Source of the DNA: DASZHC01 sp035938215 | GTDB lineage: Bacteria; Verrucomicrobiota; Verrucomicrobiia; Chthoniobacterales; JAFAMB01 | DNA: 9,308 nucleotides | NCBI GenBank assembly: GCA_035938215.1 | Contig: DASZHC010000112.1 | Location: forward strand, 1 to 9,308 | Reading direction: 5' to 3' | In this document: in pieces, positions 1 through 5,208 of the stretch | How the letters are laid out: each line of letters begins with the position of its first letter | Numbering within the stretch: position 1 is the stretch's first letter | Notes under the pieces: model-generated | The model's database searches: none | What the model was told of the DNA's origin: nothing | Seen by the model: only the letters and a program-made list of their open reading frames with translations | Translations under genes and position numbers: made by a program

Positions 1-529
1 AAGCCCTGATGAAATTCTCGGTGTGCTCGATGCGAAGAGCTTTCTTCTGGATCACGAAGAGCACTACACGGAGCACCTCGAAGTCCCATCATTTGTCCCC
101 GAGACCATGCGAGCGCTTGACCTTTTACGAGCCTTTCTCACACACACCCAACGCCTTGCGATCGTAGTTGACGAGTTTGGGGGGACGGAGGGAGTGGTGA
201 CCTTCAATGATATCGTTGAAGAAGTGATCGGTGACGCCGTTCCGCGAGGCGAAGACGAGCTTTACATCGAAGAAGTCGCGAGAGGCAAGTGGCTCGCAAG
301 CGGCGGCGCGAGGCTCGACGACCTCAGCGAATTGGTCGGAGTCGACCTGCGGCGCGAAGGACTCGATACAATCGGCGGTTTGATCTTCAATGAATTGGGC
401 TACTTACCGAAGCCGGGAGCGATCGTTGAGATTCCTCCCCTCCATTTCGAAATTCGCCAGAGCAGCCGCAAACGGATATTGGAGGTGGCTGTCGAAAAAA
501 TGGACTCGTTGCGACGGGAGGCTCCATGA
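1..529 (+). CDS. HlyC/CorC family protein, C-terminal part (5' truncated by window)
   Basis: This is the C-terminal 175 residues of a CNNM/CorC-type membrane protein, a family linked to Mg2+/Co2+ efflux or tolerance. The reading frame is open from base 2 to the TGA at 527-529, and the start lies outside the window. The first visible part ends a CBS-domain pair: an acidic stretch leads into IVVDEFGGTEGVVTFNDIVEEVIGD, the typical end of the second CBS domain in this family. It is followed by a CorC_HlyC (transporter-associated) domain, with DELYIEE, GGARLDDLSELVGVDL, DTIGGLIFNELGYLPKPG and a closing beta-rich segment ending near EVAVEKM. The family normally has a DUF21 membrane domain at the N-terminus, which would lie upstream. 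The stop overlaps the next gene's start as ATGA, so the two are probably translationally coupled. Family assignment is firm; the transported ion is not shown by the sequence. Confidence 0.93.
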   Translation, partial: SPDEILGVLDAKSFLLDHEEHYTEHLEVPSFVPETMRALDLLRAFLTHTQRLAIVVDEFGGTEGVVTFNDIVEEVIGDAVPRGEDELYIEEVARGKWLASGGARLDDLSELVGVDLRREGLDTIGGLIFNELGYLPKPGAIVEIPPLHFEIRQSSRKRILEVAVEKMDSLRREAP

Positions 530-1497
530 CTTGGTTCGTACTGCTTCTTTGCCTCGGGGCATCCTTTCTCTTTTCCGGCACCGAGGCAGGCATCCTGTCA
601 TTGAACAGGCTGCGGCTTCGCCATCTCGCGCGCCAAAGAGATCGCGCCGCGGTCCATCTTGAACAGGTCTTGGAACAGCCGGCTCGCCTTCTCGTGACGG
701 TCTTGATCGTCACCAGTCTCCTGAACATTCTCGCCTTGGTTCTGCTCGCGAATGCCTTAGTGGGTTGGGTCGGTTGGACGGGTTACTTTCTAACGCTTCT
801 GGTCGCGCTTCCGCTATTCCTAGTGGCAGTGGAGCTCCTCCCAAAAGCTGTGTTCCGCCGCATTCCGTATAAGCAACTCGCGTCGCTCGCGATACTTCTG
901 GACGGCGCTTCGACGATCCTGACGCCCGCTATCTATATTGGGAGTTTTTTCGCTAAGAACGTTCTGCGATTAAAACGACCCCGCGAAATCTTTATTGCTC
1001 GCGAGGATTTGAAGTATGTCACGAGCGAGATTGAGAGGATGGGCACGCTAAGCAGCATCGAACGCCAGATGATTCATAATGTGGTCGATTTTCGTTCGGT
1101 GATAGTAAGCGACGTAATGGTCCCTATCACGGCGGTCGTAACGGTTCGCCTCGAAACAACGATTGAGCAACTCCTTGAGCTCTTTCGTCGCTCAGGTTTT
1201 GACCGTTATCCTGTGGTGAACGAGGCGGGAAAAATTATCGGTGTTGTGACGGTATTCGATCTGATTGTGGATCGACCCGCAGTTTCCGCCGTGCCCGAAT
1301 ACCTGCGCCGAATTTCAACCGTAAAACCAGACGAACAGGCTGCTCTTGTGCTTCGCAGACTTCGCGCCTCCCCGATCAACCTGGCGACGGTTGTTGATGA
1401 ATCCGGGAATACCGTGGGCATAGTGAGTATCGAGGATCTCGTCAATCCGCTCGTAAAAGTACCTAGCGAGGCCGCGCCTCAGCTCGGCGAGATGTAA
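526..1497 (+). CDS. DUF21/CBS-domain membrane protein, divergent CorC/CNNM paralogue
   Basis: A 323-residue relative of the CorC/CNNM proteins, encoded directly after a full-type member. The start ATG at 526 overlaps the preceding stop by 4 bp. Residues 1-145 form the DUF21 membrane domain, with the family signature S13-FLF-S17-G-T-E20 in the first helix, hydrophobic segments near 55-80, 84-106 and 120-142, and ELLPK near 107-111. Two CBS motifs follow, around 186-240 (DVMVPITAVV ... IIGVVTVFDLI) and 250-310 (ATVVDESGNTVGIVSIEDLV); these usually bind adenine nucleotides. The protein stops soon after the second CBS motif, so the C-terminal CorC_HlyC domain of its neighbour is absent. The usual Gly-Asn-Asn at the start of the second helix is Val62-Thr63-Ser64, although Asn67 is kept. 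The pair may act together; transport ability of this member is uncertain. Confidence 0.9.
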   Translation: MTWFVLLLCLGASFLFSGTEAGILSLNRLRLRHLARQRDRAAVHLEQVLEQPARLLVTVLIVTSLLNILALVLLANALVGWVGWTGYFLTLLVALPLFLVAVELLPKAVFRRIPYKQLASLAILLDGASTILTPAIYIGSFFAKNVLRLKRPREIFIAREDLKYVTSEIERMGTLSSIERQMIHNVVDFRSVIVSDVMVPITAVVTVRLETTIEQLLELFRRSGFDRYPVVNEAGKIIGVVTVFDLIVDRPAVSAVPEYLRRISTVKPDEQAALVLRRLRASPINLATVVDESGNTVGIVSIEDLVNPLVKVPSEAAPQLGEM

Positions 1498-1525
1498 GGA
1501 GGTCGCATTGGGAGCAGCCTCGATT

Positions 1526-1549
1526 GGGCGAAGCGGCCTCGCTCTTTTT
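1526..1549 (+). terminator. Candidate intrinsic terminator after the CorC pair
   Basis: Bases 1526-1531 (GGGCGA) can pair with 1539-1544 (TCGCTC), including one G.T pair, around a 7-base loop. Five T residues follow at 1545-1549. It lies about 30 bp after the stop of the DUF21 gene, where a terminator would be expected. An alternative fold pairs CGCTC (1540-1544) with GAGCG (1550-1554) and puts the T-run in the loop, which would belong to the repeat described next and would not terminate. The stem is short. Confidence 0.4.
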
Positions 1550-1599
1550 GAGCGGCTCTAGCTAGCGTTCACAACGCCAGATCCCTATTTCCAGGCTAA
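1550..1599. repeat. Repeat-like element, copy 1 (GAGCGGCTC ... ATTTCCAGGCTAA)
   Basis: This spacer segment begins with GAGCGGCTC (1550-1558) and ends with the 13-mer ATTTCCAGGCTAA (1587-1599). The same two end sequences, in the same order and orientation, occur at 7297-7305 and 7345-7357, with unrelated bases between them. Inside this copy AGCGTT-CAC-AACGCC gives a small hairpin. It looks like a diverged member of a dispersed non-coding repeat. Two copies are thin evidence. Confidence 0.45.
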
Positions 1600-1644
1600 T
1601 CCCTCTTGACCCGTTCCAAACTCTCTCAATATTTTCCCGGCTTT

Positions 1645-2790
1645 ATGGCCACGCCAACAACTCCCTATTCCCGCAAAAACCCGTTTCCCGCGACTCTGCT
1701 TGAGAATCGGAAACTCAATTTTGAAGGTTCAGAGAAAGAGACGCGGCACTATGAATTTTCTCTCACTGGCTCAGGACTGGTTTATGAGGTCGGCGATTCG
1801 ATGGGCGTGTTTCCTCGCAATAATCCAAAACTGGTAGAAGAACTTCTCCTCGCCTTGCACTTCTCGGGCGACGAACAGGTGAAGAACAAAGAGGGTGAGA
1901 CATTTTCCATGCGGGAAGCATTGTTGAAGCACTACCACGTTACACAACCCTCCAGGCAATTTCTTGAGGCGGTCACCTCGAAATCGCACGGTGCGGGTGT
2001 CCTCGGAGGGCTGTTGCATGCAGATCGAAAGAATGAACTCGAACGTTACCTCTGGGGACTGGAGGTAATTGACTTTCTGCTCGACCATCCCTCGATCCGA
2101 TTTACTCCGGAAGAATTCGTCGCGACCCTTCGCAAGCTGCAACCGCGCCTTTACTCGGTTGCCTCCAGCATCAAAGCGTTCCCTGAGCAGGTTCACTTTG
2201 TCATCGCAAACGTTCGCTATCAGAGCCACGGGCGAGAGCGCGAGGGCGTGGCTTCGACCTATCTTGCGGATCGCATTTCCGAATCCGCCAAGGTTCCCAT
2301 GTTCGTTCATGTGGCGAAAGGATTTCATCTGCCCGAGGATCCGTCGACTCCTATCATCATGGTCGGACCGGGAACCGGTGTGGCCCCTTTTCGCGCCTAT
2401 CTCCATGAACGCAAACAGACGGGTGCACCTGGCAAAAACTGGCTGTTCTTCGGCGAGCAGCGATACCGTTGTGATTTCTTCTACAAGGAAGAATTTGATG
2501 CATTGCAGCGAGAAGGGATTCTCAATCGCTTCGATTTAGCCTTCTCTCGAGACCAAGCCCACAAAATATACGTACAGCACCGGATGCTCGAGAAATCTCG
2601 AGAAATCTACGCCTGGCTGGCGGAAGGAGCTCATTTCTATGTTTGTGGTGACGCCGCCAGAATGGCCAAAGACGTTGACGTCGCACTCCATCAAATCGTT
2701 GAGAAAGAAGGCAGCAAAACGCCCGAGGCGGCCGCCGAATACGTCGAGGCGATGAAGAAAGCCAAGCGCTACAAACGCGATGTGTATTAG
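1645..2790 (+). CDS. CysJ-like NADPH:flavin reductase (sulfite reductase alpha-type), no flavodoxin domain
   Basis: A 381-residue FAD/NADPH reductase closely resembling the C-terminal two thirds of CysJ, the flavoprotein subunit of NADPH-sulfite reductase. It should pass electrons from NADPH through FAD to a partner. An FAD_binding_1 domain with its helical insert spans about residues 10-220 and contains YEVGDSMGVFP and R168-LYS171-VASS (FAD binding). The NADP domain has G241-PGTGVAPFRAYL, WLFFGEQRY, a SRDQ motif as in CysJ, and YVCGDAARMAKDV (C334-G-D336). The C-terminus RYKRDVY ends in the aromatic residue that stacks on FAD, almost as in CysJ. CysJ is about 600 residues; the FMN flavodoxin domain is missing and none is encoded nearby. 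I chose ATG 1645 because the protein then starts close to PYSRKNPFPA. A TTG at 1606 would add 13 residues and abut the repeat-like element. Neither start has a clear Shine-Dalgarno. The physiological electron acceptor is unknown. Confidence 0.88.
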   Translation: MATPTTPYSRKNPFPATLLENRKLNFEGSEKETRHYEFSLTGSGLVYEVGDSMGVFPRNNPKLVEELLLALHFSGDEQVKNKEGETFSMREALLKHYHVTQPSRQFLEAVTSKSHGAGVLGGLLHADRKNELERYLWGLEVIDFLLDHPSIRFTPEEFVATLRKLQPRLYSVASSIKAFPEQVHFVIANVRYQSHGREREGVASTYLADRISESAKVPMFVHVAKGFHLPEDPSTPIIMVGPGTGVAPFRAYLHERKQTGAPGKNWLFFGEQRYRCDFFYKEEFDALQREGILNRFDLAFSRDQAHKIYVQHRMLEKSREIYAWLAEGAHFYVCGDAARMAKDVDVALHQIVEKEGSKTPEAAAEYVEAMKKAKRYKRDVY

Positions 2791-2795
2791 GGAGA

Positions 2796-2851
2796 GAAGA
2801 CAGAAGGTAGAATTCAGAATTCAGAATTCAGAATTCAGAAGACAGAAGTCA
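2796..2851 (+). repeat. Heptad tandem-repeat array, left
   Basis: Eight consecutive 7-base units start 6 bp after the reductase stop codon: GAAGACA, GAAGGTA, four perfect GAATTCA, GAAGACA and GAAGTCA. A degraded tail with GAGTCAGAA continues to about 2866. The consensus GAANNCA matches, in reverse complement, the array at 3249-3283 next to the opposite gene's stop. The array is non-coding. Confidence 0.9.
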
Positions 2852-2963
2852 GAGTAGGAGTCAGAAAGCTGTTGTCTCTCGCCAAAGACGTCATTCCTTC
2901 TTGGGCTGTTTACCCCCTCCGACGGCTTAATTAAGTGCTGAGAACTACGCCAAGGTAAAGGTA

Positions 2964-3108
2964 GGGTCCGATCTCACATAAGCGCTGACTTGAGCTCAAG
3001 TAGGCGAAGCGTCCCGCTTTGCGCGCTTCAAAACCGTGCAAACCGAGACGGTTCGCCTACATCGTAGCGCGTTTGTGAGCTCAAGTTAGCGCCTATGGGT
3101 CCGATCTC
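2964..3108. mobile_element. Candidate MITE-like palindromic insertion with 12-bp flanking direct repeats
   Basis: The perfect 12-mer GGGTCCGATCTC occurs at 2964-2975 and at 3097-3108, flanking 121 bp. The arms at 2978-2998 and 3076-3096 are inverted repeats of 21 bases with two mismatches, and the right arm directly touches the right direct repeat. Further in, GTAGGCGAA (3000-3008) pairs with TTCGCCTAC (3052-3060). The centre can form two hairpins, GAAGCG/CGCTTC (3006-3011 with 3024-3029) and AACCGT/ACGGTT (3032-3037 with 3048-3053), giving a branched cruciform. The left arm includes the 14-bp palindrome at 2988-3001 (ACTTGAGCTCAAGT). There is no transposase, so a non-autonomous element is my inference. 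Twelve bases would be long for a target duplication, so a duplicated repeat fragment is also possible. Confidence 0.55.
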
Positions 3109-3118
3109 CGAGCGGACC
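3098..3118. repeat. Inverted repeat GGTCCG / CGGACC
   Basis: GGTCCG (3098-3103) and CGGACC (3113-3118) form a perfect 6-bp stem with a 9-base loop. The left half lies inside the 12-mer that is duplicated at 2964-2975. This suggests the palindromic insert landed in, or next to, an existing hairpin repeat. Confidence 0.55.
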
Positions 3119-3120
3119 GC

Positions 3121-3174
3121 TCAGCGTTAGTGGTATTAATCGAACCGGTCGCCTCGGCGGCTCATTTACGCTGA
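3121..3174. repeat. Inverted repeat TCAGCGT / ACGCTGA
   Basis: TCAGCGT (3121-3127) is the exact reverse complement of ACGCTGA (3168-3174), 40 bases away. The interior contains GC-rich short complementarities around CGCCTCGGCG. It starts two bases after the preceding hairpin, so the two may be parts of one repeat. No function is evident. Confidence 0.4.
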
Positions 3175-3201
3175 AGAATAACTCATTTCGGCGTCGAGTC
3201 C

Positions 3202-3224
3202 AGAAAGCAGGGATAGGCTTTTTT
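3202..3224 (+). terminator. Weak candidate terminator between convergent genes
   Basis: AGAAAGC (3202-3208) can pair with GCTTTTT (3217-3223), including one G.T pair, and a run of T's ends at 3224. The stem is AT-rich and shares its T's with the tract. It is more than 400 bp after the reductase stop, so it is only a possible late terminator for the plus strand. Confidence 0.2.
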
Positions 3225-3248
3225 AGGGAAGAAGATTCCGAACTCCCT

Positions 3249-3283
3249 GAACTTCCGACTTCTGACTTCTGACTTCTGTATTC
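3249..3283 (-). repeat. Heptad tandem-repeat array, right (mirror of 2796-2851)
   Basis: Five 7-base units on the plus strand: GAACTTC, CGACTTC, TGACTTC, TGACTTC and TGTATTC. Read on the minus strand they are GAA-N-N-CA-type units, starting about 13 bp after the stop codon of the membrane-protein gene at 3297. They have the same orientation relative to that gene's 3' end as the left array has to the reductase gene. Confidence 0.85.
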
Positions 3284-3296
3284 TTCCCCCTTCCCC

Positions 3297-4733
3297 TCAC
3301 TCCCCCGTCGTCACTTCTCTTACATAAACATTGATTTGGCCGTCAGCTCCTCTGCGCACATCGACGATCTGGAACGGCCGATCTGTAAATCGCTGAAAGC
3401 TTTCGCCTTCCCGAGGCGTGGCGGTGCCGCGCGGATATTCAACTATGATTCGCGCATTTCCTCGATTGAGGAGGCGATCAGTCAATGATTGCCGGGCGCG
3501 CAAAATGGCCCGGTTATCACGTGCAGCCGTTACCGTAAAATCCCCGCGCAAATAAATGGTTTCGTTGCCGATCCCTTTGTCGACAAGGTTGGCCGTCTCA
3601 TCAACGCCGATAAGCCGCCCTCTCGGCATTTGGCCGGGGCGATACATCTGCCATGCGCCCACCCGTCCTGTCGTTCCAGGTGTCGGAGAAGCAGTCAGGA
3701 AAGGTTGCAAAGGTTGACTCGCCGCAACTGCGGTAGGAGTTGCGGATTGCGCCGGCACGGGCGATGCCGCCGCGGTAAGATCCCGCGACGCAGTCTTAGT
3801 GGCCGGCGTTGCTGATCCGGCAACACCAGGCTTCGTAGTCCCCTTCGCAGCGAGTGCAGGCGTCGCCGTAGGCACTGGCAGCGGCTCGGACCTCACAAGA
3901 TTCGATTGCGACTTGCTGTCGGCCAACGCGGTTTCCTGGCCCACTGTTGCCTGGCGAAACTGTGCAAAGCGCTCTTCGGCATCGCGAATTTGATTTTGCC
4001 CGATTAACGGCAAGCCCGCCTTAACATTCACATTCCTGGGGGGATCTAATTGGAACCCGGAACCGCCCTGAGTCGTTCCGTAAGGGCCGTACAGAAGGGG
4101 CACGCATGTGAACAGAAGTCTCCCATTTCCGAGATCCTGAATATGAATCACCGCCGACAAATCATACGAACGTCGAAGCTCAATTCCTAATCCGGTTGTG
4201 AGCGTTCGCCGCATGGCAGCCACATGTTCGGTCGAGGCCGGAAAAAGGTGTTCAAGGTAAATTGTCGGCACCTCAACCGATTGCGCAAGAACCGCAGACC
4301 CGGAATCCAAGAACTTGTTAGGATCCATTGGAAAACTGCCCAACACGGTAAATTTTCCCGTTACATACGGAATTTTGCCAACCTGATGATCGTAATTTCG
4401 AAGATACGATCTGAGCAGGTTCTTGCTCTCTTCGTCCAACTGCCCCGCGGTCATTGCACCGAATTTCGTCAGAAGTTTGTCCGGGGGAAGAAACTCACCT
4501 GCGGGTGCGGCAGTCAGCTCAAATCGTTTCGGAGGATCAAGCCTCTTCAGCTTTGCCAGTATCTGGTAGTTAAAGGGTTCTTCCGGATGTGTGAATATGT
4601 AAAAGGTGCCGATCCAGCACGCTACCGCGAACCCGCACATCAAAAGAATGAAGACGGTCCATCCGAACAGGTTATCGGTTTCGCTTTGCTGGCGCGCTCT
4701 TTTGCTGCCTCGTCCAAGCTCGACCGTTTTCAT
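3297..4733 (-). CDS. Single-pass membrane protein of unknown function with Pro/Ala/Thr-rich linker
   Basis: A 478-residue protein I do not recognise. A short basic N-terminus (KTVELGRGSKRAR) precedes one hydrophobic helix at about 23-47 (FGWTVFILLMCGFAVACWIGTF), so it is probably anchored with the rest outside the cytoplasm. Residues about 50-275 look like a folded domain with alternating beta-type segments (IPYVTGKFTVLGSFPMD, VEVPTIYLEHLFP, LLFTCVPLLYGPYGTTQGG). Residues about 280-365 are a low-complexity linker rich in Pro, Ala, Thr and Ser. The C-terminal portion, about 370-478, is again folded-looking (RGRLIGVDETANLV, ETIYLRGDFTVTAARD, NARIIVEYPRG). I chose ATG at 4731-4733, since a longer frame to 4865 would overlap the ErpA-like gene by over 100 bp. 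It follows that gene after 25 bp, so co-transcription is likely, but no clear Shine-Dalgarno is present and a functional link is unproven. Confidence 0.8.
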   Translation of the reverse strand: MKTVELGRGSKRARQQSETDNLFGWTVFILLMCGFAVACWIGTFYIFTHPEEPFNYQILAKLKRLDPPKRFELTAAPAGEFLPPDKLLTKFGAMTAGQLDEESKNLLRSYLRNYDHQVGKIPYVTGKFTVLGSFPMDPNKFLDSGSAVLAQSVEVPTIYLEHLFPASTEHVAAMRRTLTTGLGIELRRSYDLSAVIHIQDLGNGRLLFTCVPLLYGPYGTTQGGSGFQLDPPRNVNVKAGLPLIGQNQIRDAEERFAQFRQATVGQETALADSKSQSNLVRSEPLPVPTATPALAAKGTTKPGVAGSATPATKTASRDLTAAASPVPAQSATPTAVAASQPLQPFLTASPTPGTTGRVGAWQMYRPGQMPRGRLIGVDETANLVDKGIGNETIYLRGDFTVTAARDNRAILRARQSLTDRLLNRGNARIIVEYPRGTATPREGESFQRFTDRPFQIVDVRRGADGQINVYVREVTTGE

Positions 4734-4758
4734 GGGCAAGTGGGCGAAATAATTTCCA

Positions 4759-5094
4759 CTAACCTTCACGAGGCACTTCAAAGGAACTGCCGCAACCGCA
4801 GCTCCGCACTGCATTCGGATTGGTGATTTTAAAGCCGGCTCCAGTGAGACCGTCGGTGAAGTCAACTGTTGCGCCCTTTAAGAAGTCCGCGCTGTAAGCA
4901 TCGACAAGAACTTCTACTCCCTCGTGCTCGATGCGATGATCACCCTGCTTTACGTGGTCAAACTGCATCCCGTACTGCATTCCTGCGCAGCCGCCGGTCT
5001 CGACGAAAATCCTGAGCCCTTTATCGCGATATTCAGGATTTTCCGCGATCAGAGCTCGCAGCTGGCGAAAAGCAGATTCCGTCACGGTAATCAT
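4759..5094 (-). CDS. erpA: ErpA-like A-type iron-sulfur carrier (HesB/IscA family)
   Basis: A 111-residue cytoplasmic A-type carrier, which receives Fe-S clusters from a scaffold and hands them to apoproteins. The length is normal for the family. The three cluster-binding cysteines are present: C36 in GGCAGMQYGM and C99/C101 in SCGCGSSF. The C-terminal segment ITNPNAVRSCGCGSSF is closer to ErpA than to IscA, hence the symbol; no isc or suf genes are adjacent. A short tail, EVPREG, follows the usual end. The ATG at 5092-5094 gives the expected N-terminus (MITVTESAFRQL). Upstream is AT-rich with no Shine-Dalgarno. The gene is divergent from mutL and precedes the unknown membrane-protein gene by 25 bp. 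Confidence 0.94.
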   Translation of the reverse strand: MITVTESAFRQLRALIAENPEYRDKGLRIFVETGGCAGMQYGMQFDHVKQGDHRIEHEGVEVLVDAYSADFLKGATVDFTDGLTGAGFKITNPNAVRSCGCGSSFEVPREG

Positions 5095-5104
5095 TAATAT
5101 TAAG

Positions 5105-5133
5105 AATTAACCGGCAGCTCGCGAAAAAGTCAA
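5105..5133 (-). promoter_or_regulatory. Possible sigma70-type promoter for the ErpA-like gene
   Basis: On the minus strand TTGACT (5133-5128) is followed after exactly 17 bp by TTAATT (5110-5105). The -35 is good and the -10 weak (three of six consensus bases). Transcription would start only a few bases before the ATG at 5094, which fits the absence of a Shine-Dalgarno. This is prediction by eye only. Confidence 0.35.
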
Positions 5134-5208
5134 ACAGAGGCGTCCATGCCTAGCGTGGCAGGAAATTCCTTGGACTTTCATAGCTGCTTCTTGTGAGTAC
5201 ACTCTTAC

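Larger units (their letters stand above)
2791..3296. other. 506-bp gene-free spacer between convergent genes, built of repeats
   Basis: I see no coding region here on either strand. The spacer contains, in order: a heptad-repeat array (2796-2851), unique sequence with a 10-bp palindrome CTTAATTAAG (2926-2935), a 12-bp direct repeat flanking a palindromic insert (2964-3108), two further inverted repeats (3098-3118 and 3121-3174), a weak hairpin plus T-run (3202-3224), and a second heptad array in mirror orientation (3249-3283). No tRNA or other known RNA gene was recognised. Confidence 0.7.

Noticed and set aside
1606..1644. Upstream TTG start giving a 394-residue reductase
   Set aside because: The extra residues (MTRSKLSQYFPGF) do not look like the family N-terminus and the start abuts a repeat; ATG 1645 fits better, though TTG is not excluded.
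1771..2406. A 211-codon ORF antisense to the reductase gene
   Set aside because: It is entirely opposite a well-conserved coding sequence and has no recognisable domain.
2587..2606. Tandem 10-bp duplication CTCGAGAAAT inside the reductase gene
   Set aside because: A recent 10-bp duplication would shift the frame, but the protein aligns with CysJ without a length change on both sides, so the repetition is coincidental.
5147..5160. Small inverted repeat TGCC-TAGCGT-GGCA between the ErpA-like gene and mutL, considered as an operator
   Set aside because: A 4-bp stem is too short to distinguish from chance and there is no regulator gene nearby.
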